From: Candidatus Hydrogenedentota bacterium
GTDB lineage: Bacteria > Hydrogenedentota > Hydrogenedentia > Hydrogenedentales > CAILVY01
Length of the DNA: 38,960 nucleotides
Direction of reading: 5' to 3'
NCBI GenBank assembly: GCA_903837785.1
Contig: CAILVY010000255.1
Span: 1 to 38,960, forward strand
This document shows, in pieces, positions 1-6,860 of the stretch. The position numbers and the translations under genes were made by a program. Every line of letters starts with the position of its first letter. Position 1 is the first letter of the stretch. The notes under the pieces were generated by a model. It did not search any database. It saw only the letters and a list, made by a program, of their open reading frames with translations, and had not been told where the DNA came from.

Positions 1-11
1 CCCCGCACACA

Positions 12-51
12 GGGCGGTGGGTACCCAAGGCCCACCGCCCCCCTCCTTTTT
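12..51 (+). terminator. Intrinsic terminator of an upstream gene outside the window
   Basis: A perfect 10-bp GC stem (12-21 pairing with 31-40) encloses a 9-nt loop and is followed by a C/T stretch ending in five T at 47-51. This is the classic Rho-independent shape reading left to right, so a plus-strand gene probably ends just before the window. Confidence 0.8.
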
Positions 52-101
52 GGGGAACTGAACAATTAAGTAATTGCTCAGTAAGAAGTTATAGAGGGGC
101 T

Positions 102-119
102 GCCGGGATGCCACCCGGC
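102..119 (-). terminator. Small hairpin beyond the J-domain gene, weak terminator candidate
   Basis: A perfect 6-bp stem (102-107 with 114-119) surrounds a 6-nt loop. Read on the minus strand it lies about 80 nt past the J-domain gene's stop and is followed by a C/T-rich but not T-run sequence. The rest of positions 52-200 shows nothing else I can support. Confidence 0.25.
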
Positions 120-200
120 GCGGTGAAAACCGGTGCACGGAAGCCAGTGTGTTCCCCGCTTGTGCGCCTTCGCCGTATACCCCACACCCCAACCCAAACC

Positions 201-539
201 CTACCGGCCCCGGGACTTCTTGATCAGCGAATACGCTTCGTTGAGGGCGCGCATCGTGTCCTCGTCCCCGCCCCGGTCGGGATGATGAATCTTGGCTTTT
301 TGCCGATATGCGCGCTCGATTTCTTCCCAGGGAGACGAAGGGGAAATGCCGAGCAGGCGAAAGCTGAGGTCGAGGTTGGGCACGATGGATGACTTGCCGG
401 GAGGGGGAGCTTCGTTGCGTTCACCGCGGAGATCGCGCATCCCCCGCATCACCATGTCCCACAAGCCCGTGATGTTGAGGAGCAGGATGATGCCAATGAT
501 GAACAGAAATTCGCTGAAGCCGGGTGTCATGCCGTCCAT
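201..539 (-). CDS. Membrane-anchored J-domain (DnaJ-like) protein
   Basis: This 112-residue protein has one hydrophobic helix at about residues 10-30 and a J-domain in its C-terminal half with the diagnostic HPD tripeptide (IHHPDRGG). J-domains stimulate the ATPase of Hsp70 (DnaK); here that activity would be tethered to the inner membrane. It lacks the Gly/Phe, zinc-finger and C-terminal substrate domains of DnaJ, so it is a minimal co-chaperone. The gene lies 21 nt after the rhomboid gene on the same strand, so co-transcription is likely. A second in-frame ATG three codons in is an alternative start, and neither has a strong ribosome-binding site. The partner Hsp70 is not in the window. Confidence 0.85.
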   Translation of the reverse strand: MDGMTPGFSEFLFIIGIILLLNITGLWDMVMRGMRDLRGERNEAPPPGKSSIVPNLDLSFRLLGISPSSPWEEIERAYRQKAKIHHPDRGGDEDTMRALNEAYSLIKKSRGR

Positions 540-560
540 CCCGAAGGGTTTATGTTGGCG

Positions 561-1340
561 CTATTTCTTGTCGCGTTTCTCGAACTTGAATATATTGTCC
601 ACAGCCTCGCCCACTTTGTCCACCGCGGACTTCTTGCCCTTGTCGGCCGCGGCGTGGCGCTGTTCGCGCTGCCACGCGTTGAACCGGGGCAGGAGCCGCA
701 TGTAGGCATAGCCCACCGCCATCCCGCCGAAATGGGTCGTGACTGAGACGGGGCTGTTGCCGAGGGCGGTGAGGATGTTCATCACGATGACGATGATGAT
801 CAGGAAGCGTGCACTGATGGGCGTGGGAATCGGGAACAGGAAGAACTGGCGCTCGGGTTCGATCACGGCGAAGGCAACCAGCACGCCCATGACCGCCCCG
901 CTCGCGCCGCTCACGGAAGGATCCGCCCCCGTGAGCAGATACGGGATCAGCGTGGCGAGCACGCCGAGCCCGCCGCACACGAGATAAAAACGATAGAACT
1001 GGCGGGTGCCCAGGGTGCGCTCGACGTCCGGCCCGAAGAAGAAGAGCCAGAGCATGTTCATGAAAAGGTGCATCAGACCGCCGTGCAGAAACTGATACGT
1101 GATCGGCTCGTAGAGGAATCCGCTCAGGAACAGCCGGGGCTGAAAGGCGAACGCCGCGTTGAGGAAGCCGCCCGAACTTGCGCCCCAGCCGTAACGGGCT
1201 AGCACCCACGCCTGCACGGGCGCGAACAGCATTTGCACGGCGAACACGAGGGTGTTCAGCAGGATCAGGCGCTGCACCGCCCACGTGACGCGCGGCACGC
1301 CGAAGCCGGATCGCTCCTGGAAGTACTGATATGAACTCAT
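561..1340 (-). CDS. Rhomboid family intramembrane serine protease
   Basis: The 259-residue protein has about six hydrophobic segments. It carries the rhomboid nucleophile motif GASGA with Ser147 and the catalytic His203 in a Thr-Thr-His-Phe-Gly-Gly segment of the last core helix, so the Ser/His dyad is intact. An Asn/Phe-rich stretch with repeated His (LHGGLMHLFMNML) matches the conserved helix 2 region. Rhomboids cleave single-span membrane proteins within or near the bilayer; the substrate cannot be read from the sequence. The C-terminus is a charged Lys-rich cytoplasmic tail. It sits between the GH78 gene and the J-domain gene, with 47 and 21 nt between them. Confidence 0.92.
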   Translation of the reverse strand: MSSYQYFQERSGFGVPRVTWAVQRLILLNTLVFAVQMLFAPVQAWVLARYGWGASSGGFLNAAFAFQPRLFLSGFLYEPITYQFLHGGLMHLFMNMLWLFFFGPDVERTLGTRQFYRFYLVCGGLGVLATLIPYLLTGADPSVSGASGAVMGVLVAFAVIEPERQFFLFPIPTPISARFLIIIVIVMNILTALGNSPVSVTTHFGGMAVGYAYMRLLPRFNAWQREQRHAAADKGKKSAVDKVGEAVDNIFKFEKRDKK

Positions 1341-1387
1341 GCCGGATAGGATAGCCGAAGCCTGTGCCCGGAGCCAAGTCAGGCCGG

Positions 1388-3784
1388 CTACTCCTCCGTC
1401 AACTCCTTTCCGGCCGAGGACTCGACGACAGCCTTGAAGCCTTCCGGGAGCGTCAGGTGATAGCTAAGCTTATTGCCTTCCTGATGCCATGCGAGCGCGA
1501 CTTCCCCCGCCCCCACGGGGATGCGTCCCTTGCACCACGGCAGCGTGACATCGCCAAAGCGGATGCGCACTTCCTTCTTCACCGGGTCGATGCTGTACAC
1601 GCCGAGCACGTCGCGGTACAGCGTGTAGACGATGTGCGAGGCAAACCCGTGATTCAGGCTCGCATAGTCCCCCACGTTCTCCCAGAGCGTGCCGGTGCGG
1701 TCCGCCATGTACAGGAGGTAGTCGCACGACTCGTCGAGAATCTGCTGGCAGCGGCCGTAGCGCGAGAGCAGTTCGACGCGAAGCATGTTGCCGATGAAGG
1801 AATTGGCCTCGAAGACGTCCGCGTGGGCATGGGTCTCCTTCCTTTTCGGGCCGAACTCGTCGCGGAGCATCCGCCAGAGTTCGGCATGCGTGTCCGGATT
1901 GGCCACGTCGAAGAAGAAGGCGAAGTACTGGCACACCTCGCTGTGGTTCTTCGTGACTTCGAGCCGGCCATCCTTGCGCAGGGCATTGTCCACGAAGAAG
2001 CGGCCGTCAAAGGACTGCTTCCTGATCACCTCGCGCATCTGCTGCGCTTCCTGCTCGAGTTCCGGCAGGCCGTAGAGGTGCGCCGCCGTGCTCAGCGCCC
2101 CGGCGTAGAGCATGTTCGAGGGATAATTGACGTCCTGGACGAAATCGTTGGCCTTGGACCACTCGACAAAGACCCAGCTCTGCAGTTTCTCCAGGAGGCC
2201 ATCCGAATTCTTGAACGGCTTGAAGTAATCGAAGAGCGCGAGCACGCGCGGCTTCAGTGCGTCCACCGTGAGGCGGTCGCCGCTGCGCTCGAGGTACTCT
2301 CCCAGCTCCATCACAAACCACAACGCCCAGTTCGGAATGAAGACGCCGTCGTTGTGGTCTGACGGGTAACACATGGGCAGCATGCCCTCCGGCAGATGCT
2401 CGAACCTGGCCGGGAGCAGGTAATTCTCGACGAAGTTGTGTTCGACGAGCGCATTGCCCGAAAGGACCTTGGCCGACCGCGCCGTGAAGAAGGAATCGCA
2501 GAGCCAGCCCGCGCGCTCGCGGTGCGGGCAATCCATGAAGACGTCCACGGCGTTCTGTGCGAAGGTGGAGCGGCCCGCGGCAAACAGCTTTTCAAGGCGC
2601 GGATCGGCCGCGGCAAAGAAGGCCCGATCCGTGTCCGGATTCTCGTACGTGCGCAGCCCGGCATGCGAGACGGTGCACGGCCCATCGAGGGCGAGCAGCT
2701 TCACATAGCGCATCGTGTAGGGTTCGAACGCCTGCAGGGCGTAGTCGCCGGGCGCCAGCGAGTAGGCCACAAGGTTGATGCAGCCCAGGCGCTTCCAGTC
2801 TACGTCGCCTTCGCGGAGCATTTCGTCGAAGAGCACAAAAAGGCGCATGGGCTGTTTGCAGTGGACGTTCAGCACGGGGAAGCCGGTGAGGTTCTGGCCG
2901 AGGTCGAGGATGCAGAAGGCGTTTTGCGGCAATTCCAGCGAAGCCGAGGGTTCCAGGGGGCTGTTCTTCGCTTCCTGCCTCAATGTCTTCACCCGCTGCA
3001 TGTCGAAGGAGGGCGTGGACTCGAGTTCCTGCTCGGGGTAGCCGCCGAGTTTCGGGCCGATGTCCCGGATCGAGCGGTCTTTCCATAGCTTTTTCACCTC
3101 GACCTGGGGCTCGACAGTCCCGGTGGCAACGAGGCTCAGCGCGGGCTTCAGGTCAAATCGGGTATAGGGCACGCGGCGAGGCCGCAGTTCTTTAGTCTTG
3201 GCTATGGCGCAGGGACTCGCGGCGAACGGGGCCTCCGGGTCACTCCGCCACTGGTCCCAGCCTGGAGCGAGGCGGTAGACCTCCGAGAACGGCCGTTGAA
3301 AGCTGTAGCGCGCGACCTTCTCGAGGCGTTCCTTGAGGATCGAGGCCTGAAAAGCATTCTCGCCGGCGCCCGTGGCCGCCAGCACTTTATCACCCAAAAC
3401 GACTTCGGCCTGGAGAAACGACGGCTGATCCAGCAGGGCATAGCTGTTGGCGTTGTAGCCCGCCACCTCGATGGCCACGACGTTTTTGCCGGGTTTCAGG
3501 CGTTTCGTGAGATCCCATTCGTCCACGCGGTAAAACCCGTGCGGTCCGCGCGCCGGGCCGTAGCCGCAGAAGACGCCATTCACCCAAGCACGATACACCG
3601 TCGCGCCCGTGCAGCGTAGCGCAGTGTTGCCGGCCGCGGGCGCTTCGATGATGGCCCGGAAGCCGACAAAGAGATTGCGTTCTGTTTCCCGGCCCTCAGG
3701 CCAGACCGGTTTCCCGGATAGAAACGCTGCATCGGAAGCACTGCACACGGACATCATCGCCAGGACACACGCCACGCAGGTCAT
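1388..3784 (-). CDS. Secreted alpha-L-rhamnosidase-like glycoside hydrolase (GH78)
   Basis: This 798-residue protein is predicted to remove terminal alpha-L-rhamnose from plant or microbial glycans. After a signal peptide (about residues 1-17) come N-terminal beta-sandwich regions, an (alpha/alpha)6 barrel from about residue 390, and a small C-terminal beta domain. The family's active-site block MDCPHRERAGWLCD is present, with Asp418, Arg422 and Asp430 at the positions of conserved GH78 catalytic-site residues. Cys replaces the usual Gly in the GWLGD part. I place the start at the ATG at 3784, preceded by GGGAGGTG at good distance and opening directly into the signal peptide, although the frame is open 60 nt further. 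GH78-related enzymes of other specificity exist, so the sugar is an inference. Confidence 0.85.
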   Translation of the reverse strand: MTCVACVLAMMSVCSASDAAFLSGKPVWPEGRETERNLFVGFRAIIEAPAAGNTALRCTGATVYRAWVNGVFCGYGPARGPHGFYRVDEWDLTKRLKPGKNVVAIEVAGYNANSYALLDQPSFLQAEVVLGDKVLAATGAGENAFQASILKERLEKVARYSFQRPFSEVYRLAPGWDQWRSDPEAPFAASPCAIAKTKELRPRRVPYTRFDLKPALSLVATGTVEPQVEVKKLWKDRSIRDIGPKLGGYPEQELESTPSFDMQRVKTLRQEAKNSPLEPSASLELPQNAFCILDLGQNLTGFPVLNVHCKQPMRLFVLFDEMLREGDVDWKRLGCINLVAYSLAPGDYALQAFEPYTMRYVKLLALDGPCTVSHAGLRTYENPDTDRAFFAAADPRLEKLFAAGRSTFAQNAVDVFMDCPHRERAGWLCDSFFTARSAKVLSGNALVEHNFVENYLLPARFEHLPEGMLPMCYPSDHNDGVFIPNWALWFVMELGEYLERSGDRLTVDALKPRVLALFDYFKPFKNSDGLLEKLQSWVFVEWSKANDFVQDVNYPSNMLYAGALSTAAHLYGLPELEQEAQQMREVIRKQSFDGRFFVDNALRKDGRLEVTKNHSEVCQYFAFFFDVANPDTHAELWRMLRDEFGPKRKETHAHADVFEANSFIGNMLRVELLSRYGRCQQILDESCDYLLYMADRTGTLWENVGDYASLNHGFASHIVYTLYRDVLGVYSIDPVKKEVRIRFGDVTLPWCKGRIPVGAGEVALAWHQEGNKLSYHLTLPEGFKAVVESSAGKELTEE

Positions 3785-4005
3785 GGAACACCTCCCACCG
3801 GTTGTTTGCCGCCTACTACAACACACTGGAAGTTCTGAGTACAAGCTGCCGGGATAAGGGGCTTCGATGCTTGAAGGCTACCCGAATCCCTGTCGCAGAT
3901 ACAGTGCCAGGGTGAATCGCCCATGTTTGTTTCAAAACATGGCGCGGTGCTAGATTCCCAGTGCGTCTGGAGCCTGGCGTCAGGAACGGGCGGAACGGGG
4001 TGGAC
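3785..4005. promoter_or_regulatory. Divergent intergenic region with a perfect 22-bp palindrome
   Basis: The 221 bp between the GH78 gene and the radical SAM gene must hold promoters for both. The clearest element is CCATGTTT, 6 nt, AAACATGG at 3921-3942, a perfect 8-bp dyad of operator size. A weak -10-like TAGATT at 3951-3956, with a poor -35 (TTGTTT) inside the dyad, would read toward the radical SAM gene. I see no convincing promoter toward GH78. Operator function is an inference from symmetry and position. Confidence 0.4.
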
Positions 4006-5136
4006 ATGAGCACGGCTGAATCGGAGACGGCAGATGTGGCGGGGCCCCCCCTGCCCTCTTCCACGCCGAAACTCGAAACCGGCCCGTCGCGTCCCCCGCG
4101 ATTATTGCTCCAATGGCACGTGACGGAACAATGCAATCTGCGCTGCGGCCACTGTTATCAAACCGCTGACGCCGGCGCTCCGGAACTCCCTTACGACGGC
4201 ATGTTGATGATCCTGGAGCAATTTGTGCGGCTGCTCCAGGAATGGGGCATTCCCGGCCACATCACGTTCACTGGGGGAGAACCCTTCCTCAAAGACTGGT
4301 TCATCCCGCTCTTGGAACAAACGGCAAAGCACCGGGACCGGTGCAGCATGGCGATCCTCACAAACGGCACGCTCCTGGACGATGGCATCGGGGCGCGCTT
4401 GAATAAGCTGGGGACGAAGTTTGTACAAGTCTCCGTGGACGGCATGCGGGAGACGCACGATGCCATGCGGGGATCCGGGGCGTTCGACCGGGCGCTTCGG
4501 GGTTTGGCGATACTGCGGAAACACGGAATCCCCTCTATGGTTTCGTTCACGGCGCACGCCGGGAACGTGAAGGACTTTCCAGCATTGGCGCAGTTGTGCC
4601 GCCGGAGGAAAGTGGGCGTCGTGTGGTCGGACCGCCTCCTGCCGCTCGGACGAGGCGACGGGATGACAGGCGCCCTGATGACGCCGGCGGAGGTCGAAGC
4701 CTTCTTCGAGTGCATGTACGAGGCGAGAATGCGTATCCGGAAATCGTGGTTCAATCGAACGCAGGTGAAGATGCACCGCGCACTCCAGTTTCTGACGCTC
4801 AGGAAGCACGGCGAGCGGGATGCGGCGCCATACCGGTGCAGCGCGGGCCGAACCTTGTTGGCCGTGATGCCCTCGGGGGCCGTCTATCCCTGCCGGAGAA
4901 TGCCCGTGGAAGTGGGCCGCCTGCCGCAGCAGAACCTGGGAGCGATCTACGAGGCCTCGCCATTCTTGCAGGCATTGCGGGAGCCGGATCGGGCGCCGGC
5001 CGGCTGTGAGGCGTGCGAGTTCAAACAGAGCTGCAATGGCGGGCTGCGTTGCCTCTCTTACGCGTACTATGGGGACCCTTTCAAGGCGGATCCCCAATGC
5101 TTTAGACTCTCTGCAGGCCTCCCAGGCTTGCCTTAG
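4006..5136 (+). CDS. Radical SAM/SPASM domain protein, PqqE-like
   Basis: The protein has 376 residues. The SAM-binding [4Fe-4S] motif CNLRCGHC (Cys43, Cys47, Cys50) opens a radical SAM TIM-barrel containing the TGGEP motif. The C-terminal SPASM domain has Cys278, Cys296, Cys334, Cys337, Cys343, Cys349 and Cys365, enough for two auxiliary clusters. The tail around GDPFKADPQC resembles PqqE-type enzymes. SPASM enzymes mostly modify ribosomal peptides or proteins (thioether, C-C links, epimerisation) or act as anSMEs. I prefer the ATG at 4006 with GGGGTGG just upstream over a GTG at 3961. It begins a cluster in which the next gene follows after 21 nt. The likeliest local substrate is the Gly/Cys-tailed protein two genes on, but that is only inference from neighbourhood. 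Confidence 0.9.
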   Translation: MSTAESETADVAGPPLPSSTPKLETGPSRPPRLLLQWHVTEQCNLRCGHCYQTADAGAPELPYDGMLMILEQFVRLLQEWGIPGHITFTGGEPFLKDWFIPLLEQTAKHRDRCSMAILTNGTLLDDGIGARLNKLGTKFVQVSVDGMRETHDAMRGSGAFDRALRGLAILRKHGIPSMVSFTAHAGNVKDFPALAQLCRRRKVGVVWSDRLLPLGRGDGMTGALMTPAEVEAFFECMYEARMRIRKSWFNRTQVKMHRALQFLTLRKHGERDAAPYRCSAGRTLLAVMPSGAVYPCRRMPVEVGRLPQQNLGAIYEASPFLQALREPDRAPAGCEACEFKQSCNGGLRCLSYAYYGDPFKADPQCFRLSAGLPGLP

Positions 5137-5157
5137 CGAAAACGGAAGGGTCAGATC

Positions 5158-5922
5158 ATGAGCGATGCGGCACATGCGGATGGAATCGGCCAGTTGAAGG
5201 TTCCGGAACCGGTCCGGGCGGAATTGCGGCAGTTCCTGGCTGAGATCATGGGAATGTATCAGGAGGACCTGATCTCGGTTACGGCCTTCGGCAGTTGCGT
5301 CACGGGCGATTATGCCGAAGGCGTTTCGGACATCAATCTCCTTGTAGTGTATTCCGATCTGAACATCGCCGACCTGCACGCCGTGTCGAACCTCGCGAAG
5401 CACTGGTTGAGGAAGAAGAACATCGCGCCGCGATTCCTGTCGCGGCGGAATCTCCTGGGTTCGGCGGCGTATTTTCAGATCGACATGCTCGAGATGCGCG
5501 ATGCCCATGTAGTGCTTTTCGGCGAAGACCTGCTGAAGGACGCGATCATTCGCCCGGAGAGGCTTCACTGGCAATTGTCCTATGAAATCAAGGCGATGCG
5601 CATGCGGATCAAACAGCAGTTCTGGCAGATGAGCGGGGATCCCCTGAAAATGCGCCGGGTCTTCGTCGCGCGCTTCACGTCCCTGATCCATCTTTCGCGC
5701 ACGCTCCTCTTTCTCATGAAGAAGGAGACCCCCGTTTCGCACCGGGCAGTCATGGCCCGGGCGTGTTCCGAGTTTGGCATCAGCCCCAGCGTGGTCGACG
5801 AAATGTTCCGATTCAAGTATGCCCAGGAGAAACTGGATCAGGAGGAAGCGCTGAAGGCCTTCGGCGAAATGATGGAGATCATCCGGGTGATCGACCAGCT
5901 CGCAGAGCAGGTGCGCCTGTGA
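5158..5922 (+). CDS. Nucleotidyltransferase-fold protein with helical C-terminal domain
   Basis: This 254-residue protein carries the pol-beta/MNT nucleotidyltransferase signature: Gly45-Ser46, then Asp58-Ile-Asn60 followed by a hydrophobic strand. The usual motif is GS...DxD; here the second acidic residue is Asn, a variant that may weaken or change metal binding. Residues from about 130 are all helical and could be a HEPN-like or substrate-binding domain. Known relatives transfer nucleotides to antibiotics, tRNA or proteins. GGAAGGG precedes the ATG. Its stop overlaps the next gene's GTG. Pairing with a radical SAM/SPASM gene suggests work on the same substrate or its regulation; no function can be assigned from sequence alone. 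Confidence 0.75.
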   Translation: MSDAAHADGIGQLKVPEPVRAELRQFLAEIMGMYQEDLISVTAFGSCVTGDYAEGVSDINLLVVYSDLNIADLHAVSNLAKHWLRKKNIAPRFLSRRNLLGSAAYFQIDMLEMRDAHVVLFGEDLLKDAIIRPERLHWQLSYEIKAMRMRIKQQFWQMSGDPLKMRRVFVARFTSLIHLSRTLLFLMKKETPVSHRAVMARACSEFGISPSVVDEMFRFKYAQEKLDQEEALKAFGEMMEIIRVIDQLAEQVRL

Positions 5923-6521
5923 GAAGCGCGCCATATCAGCTCACGTGCGCCGCAGTGCTGGCGATGGCGCTGTGTGCCGCTGTGCCTGCAAGCGCCGAGA
6001 AGACGGACTATGCTTATTCGATCTCCGAACTCAAGCTTCGCTTCGATTTGGCCGCGGAATCCCCGGACGTCAGGGTCTGTCTGGACATCACATACAGAAT
6101 CGGCGACGAATCGAAATCCGACGGATTCAAGTTCGTGGGGAACAATAAGGTCTTTGACCTGAAGTGCATGGATGAACGAGGGGAACCCCTGCGCTGCGAA
6201 GCCCTTTCCTTGAGAGAGACGAAGATCCAGTGGTTCTTCCCGGAGACGAAGAACGCGGCGAGGTCCGTCCATGTAACCTTTTCCCTGAAAGCCCAGGTTG
6301 GGCGCGAGGGCGCCCAACACGTGTTCCACGCGCCGTGGGCGGGTGTCTTCCGGGTTCCGGTCGAGAAAGCCGTTTTTGAAGCCGTCTTGCCCGAGGGGGT
6401 GGATGGCGCCAGGTTGGAAGTGCGGCCGGAACCCTGGCAGAAGACCGAAGACCACGGCCGCATCCATGTCATAACGGAACAAAGCCCCCTGAAGAAGCAG
6501 GATTTTTACATCAAGTACTGA
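5919..6521 (+). CDS. Secreted beta-rich protein of unknown function (weakly DUF2207-like)
   Basis: A GTG start overlapping the preceding stop (GTGA) gives a 200-residue protein with a Sec signal peptide ending near Ala-Ser-Ala at about residue 26. The mature part alternates hydrophobic and polar residues as in a beta-sandwich, with no Cys pairs or catalytic motif I recognise. The pattern loosely resembles the extracytoplasmic N-terminal domain of DUF2207 membrane proteins, whose C-termini are Gly-rich; here the next gene encodes just such a membrane/Gly-rich part. The resemblance is by eye only. The 11-nt gap to the next gene and the overlap with the previous one indicate translation as one operon. 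Confidence 0.7.
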   Translation: MRSAPYQLTCAAVLAMALCAAVPASAEKTDYAYSISELKLRFDLAAESPDVRVCLDITYRIGDESKSDGFKFVGNNKVFDLKCMDERGEPLRCEALSLRETKIQWFFPETKNAARSVHVTFSLKAQVGREGAQHVFHAPWAGVFRVPVEKAVFEAVLPEGVDGARLEVRPEPWQKTEDHGRIHVITEQSPLKKQDFYIKY

Positions 6522-6532
6522 GGACGCTGCGT

Positions 6533-6841
6533 ATGGACTGGACAGACGGCACACTCGTAATCACGATCGTCATGGCATCCTTTGGGATTGCGTTCCTGTT
6601 CGTGATCATTTCGGTGCTGAGGAATCTTTCGGGGGGCGTCTCGCGCCGCAGTTGGCGCAGCGGCGACGCCTGGGGCGGCGGCAGCCCCGTGTGGATGGGC
6701 GACTTCGGGAGCAGTCACGGAGGCGGGGACTATTCGGGGTCTTCTGACAGCGGCGGGGGCTTTGGGGGCGGAGATTCCGGTGGCGGTGGCGGCGGATGCG
6801 GCGGCGGCGGGGGCTGTGGCGGCGGCGGGTGCGGTGGATGA
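6533..6841 (+). CDS. Small membrane protein with Gly/Cys-rich tail
   Basis: The 102-residue product has one transmembrane helix (about residues 8-29), a short basic/Trp segment, then a Gly/Ser/Asp region that becomes almost pure Gly at the end. In the last 40 residues 27 are Gly, and three Cys sit at 89, 95 and 100 in C-G5-C-G4-C spacing. GAGG overlapping the previous stop serves as ribosome-binding site. Gly-rich tails occur on several uncharacterised membrane proteins (DUF2207, TPM, TIGR04222 groups); regular Cys spacing is less common and resembles targets of radical SAM maturases or a metal-binding tail. Repeated GGC/GGG codons make this stretch prone to sequencing slippage, but the frame is open and closes just before the next gene. 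Confidence 0.7.
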   Translation: MDWTDGTLVITIVMASFGIAFLFVIISVLRNLSGGVSRRSWRSGDAWGGGSPVWMGDFGSSHGGGDYSGSSDSGGGFGGGDSGGGGGGCGGGGGCGGGGCGG

Positions 6842-6860
6842 ACATGGGAAGCGGGGTGAG

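Noticed and set aside
4102..5934. A 610-codon open frame on the minus strand across the radical SAM and nucleotidyltransferase genes
   Set aside because: It is antisense to two genes with clear motifs. Its translation is rich in His, Arg and Gln with no family pattern, as expected from GC-rich codon bias.
6719..6841. The G-rich repeat as a non-coding or tandem-repeat element
   Set aside because: The frame continues from a real membrane helix with a ribosome-binding site and closes 19 nt before the next gene, so a coding low-complexity tail explains it better.
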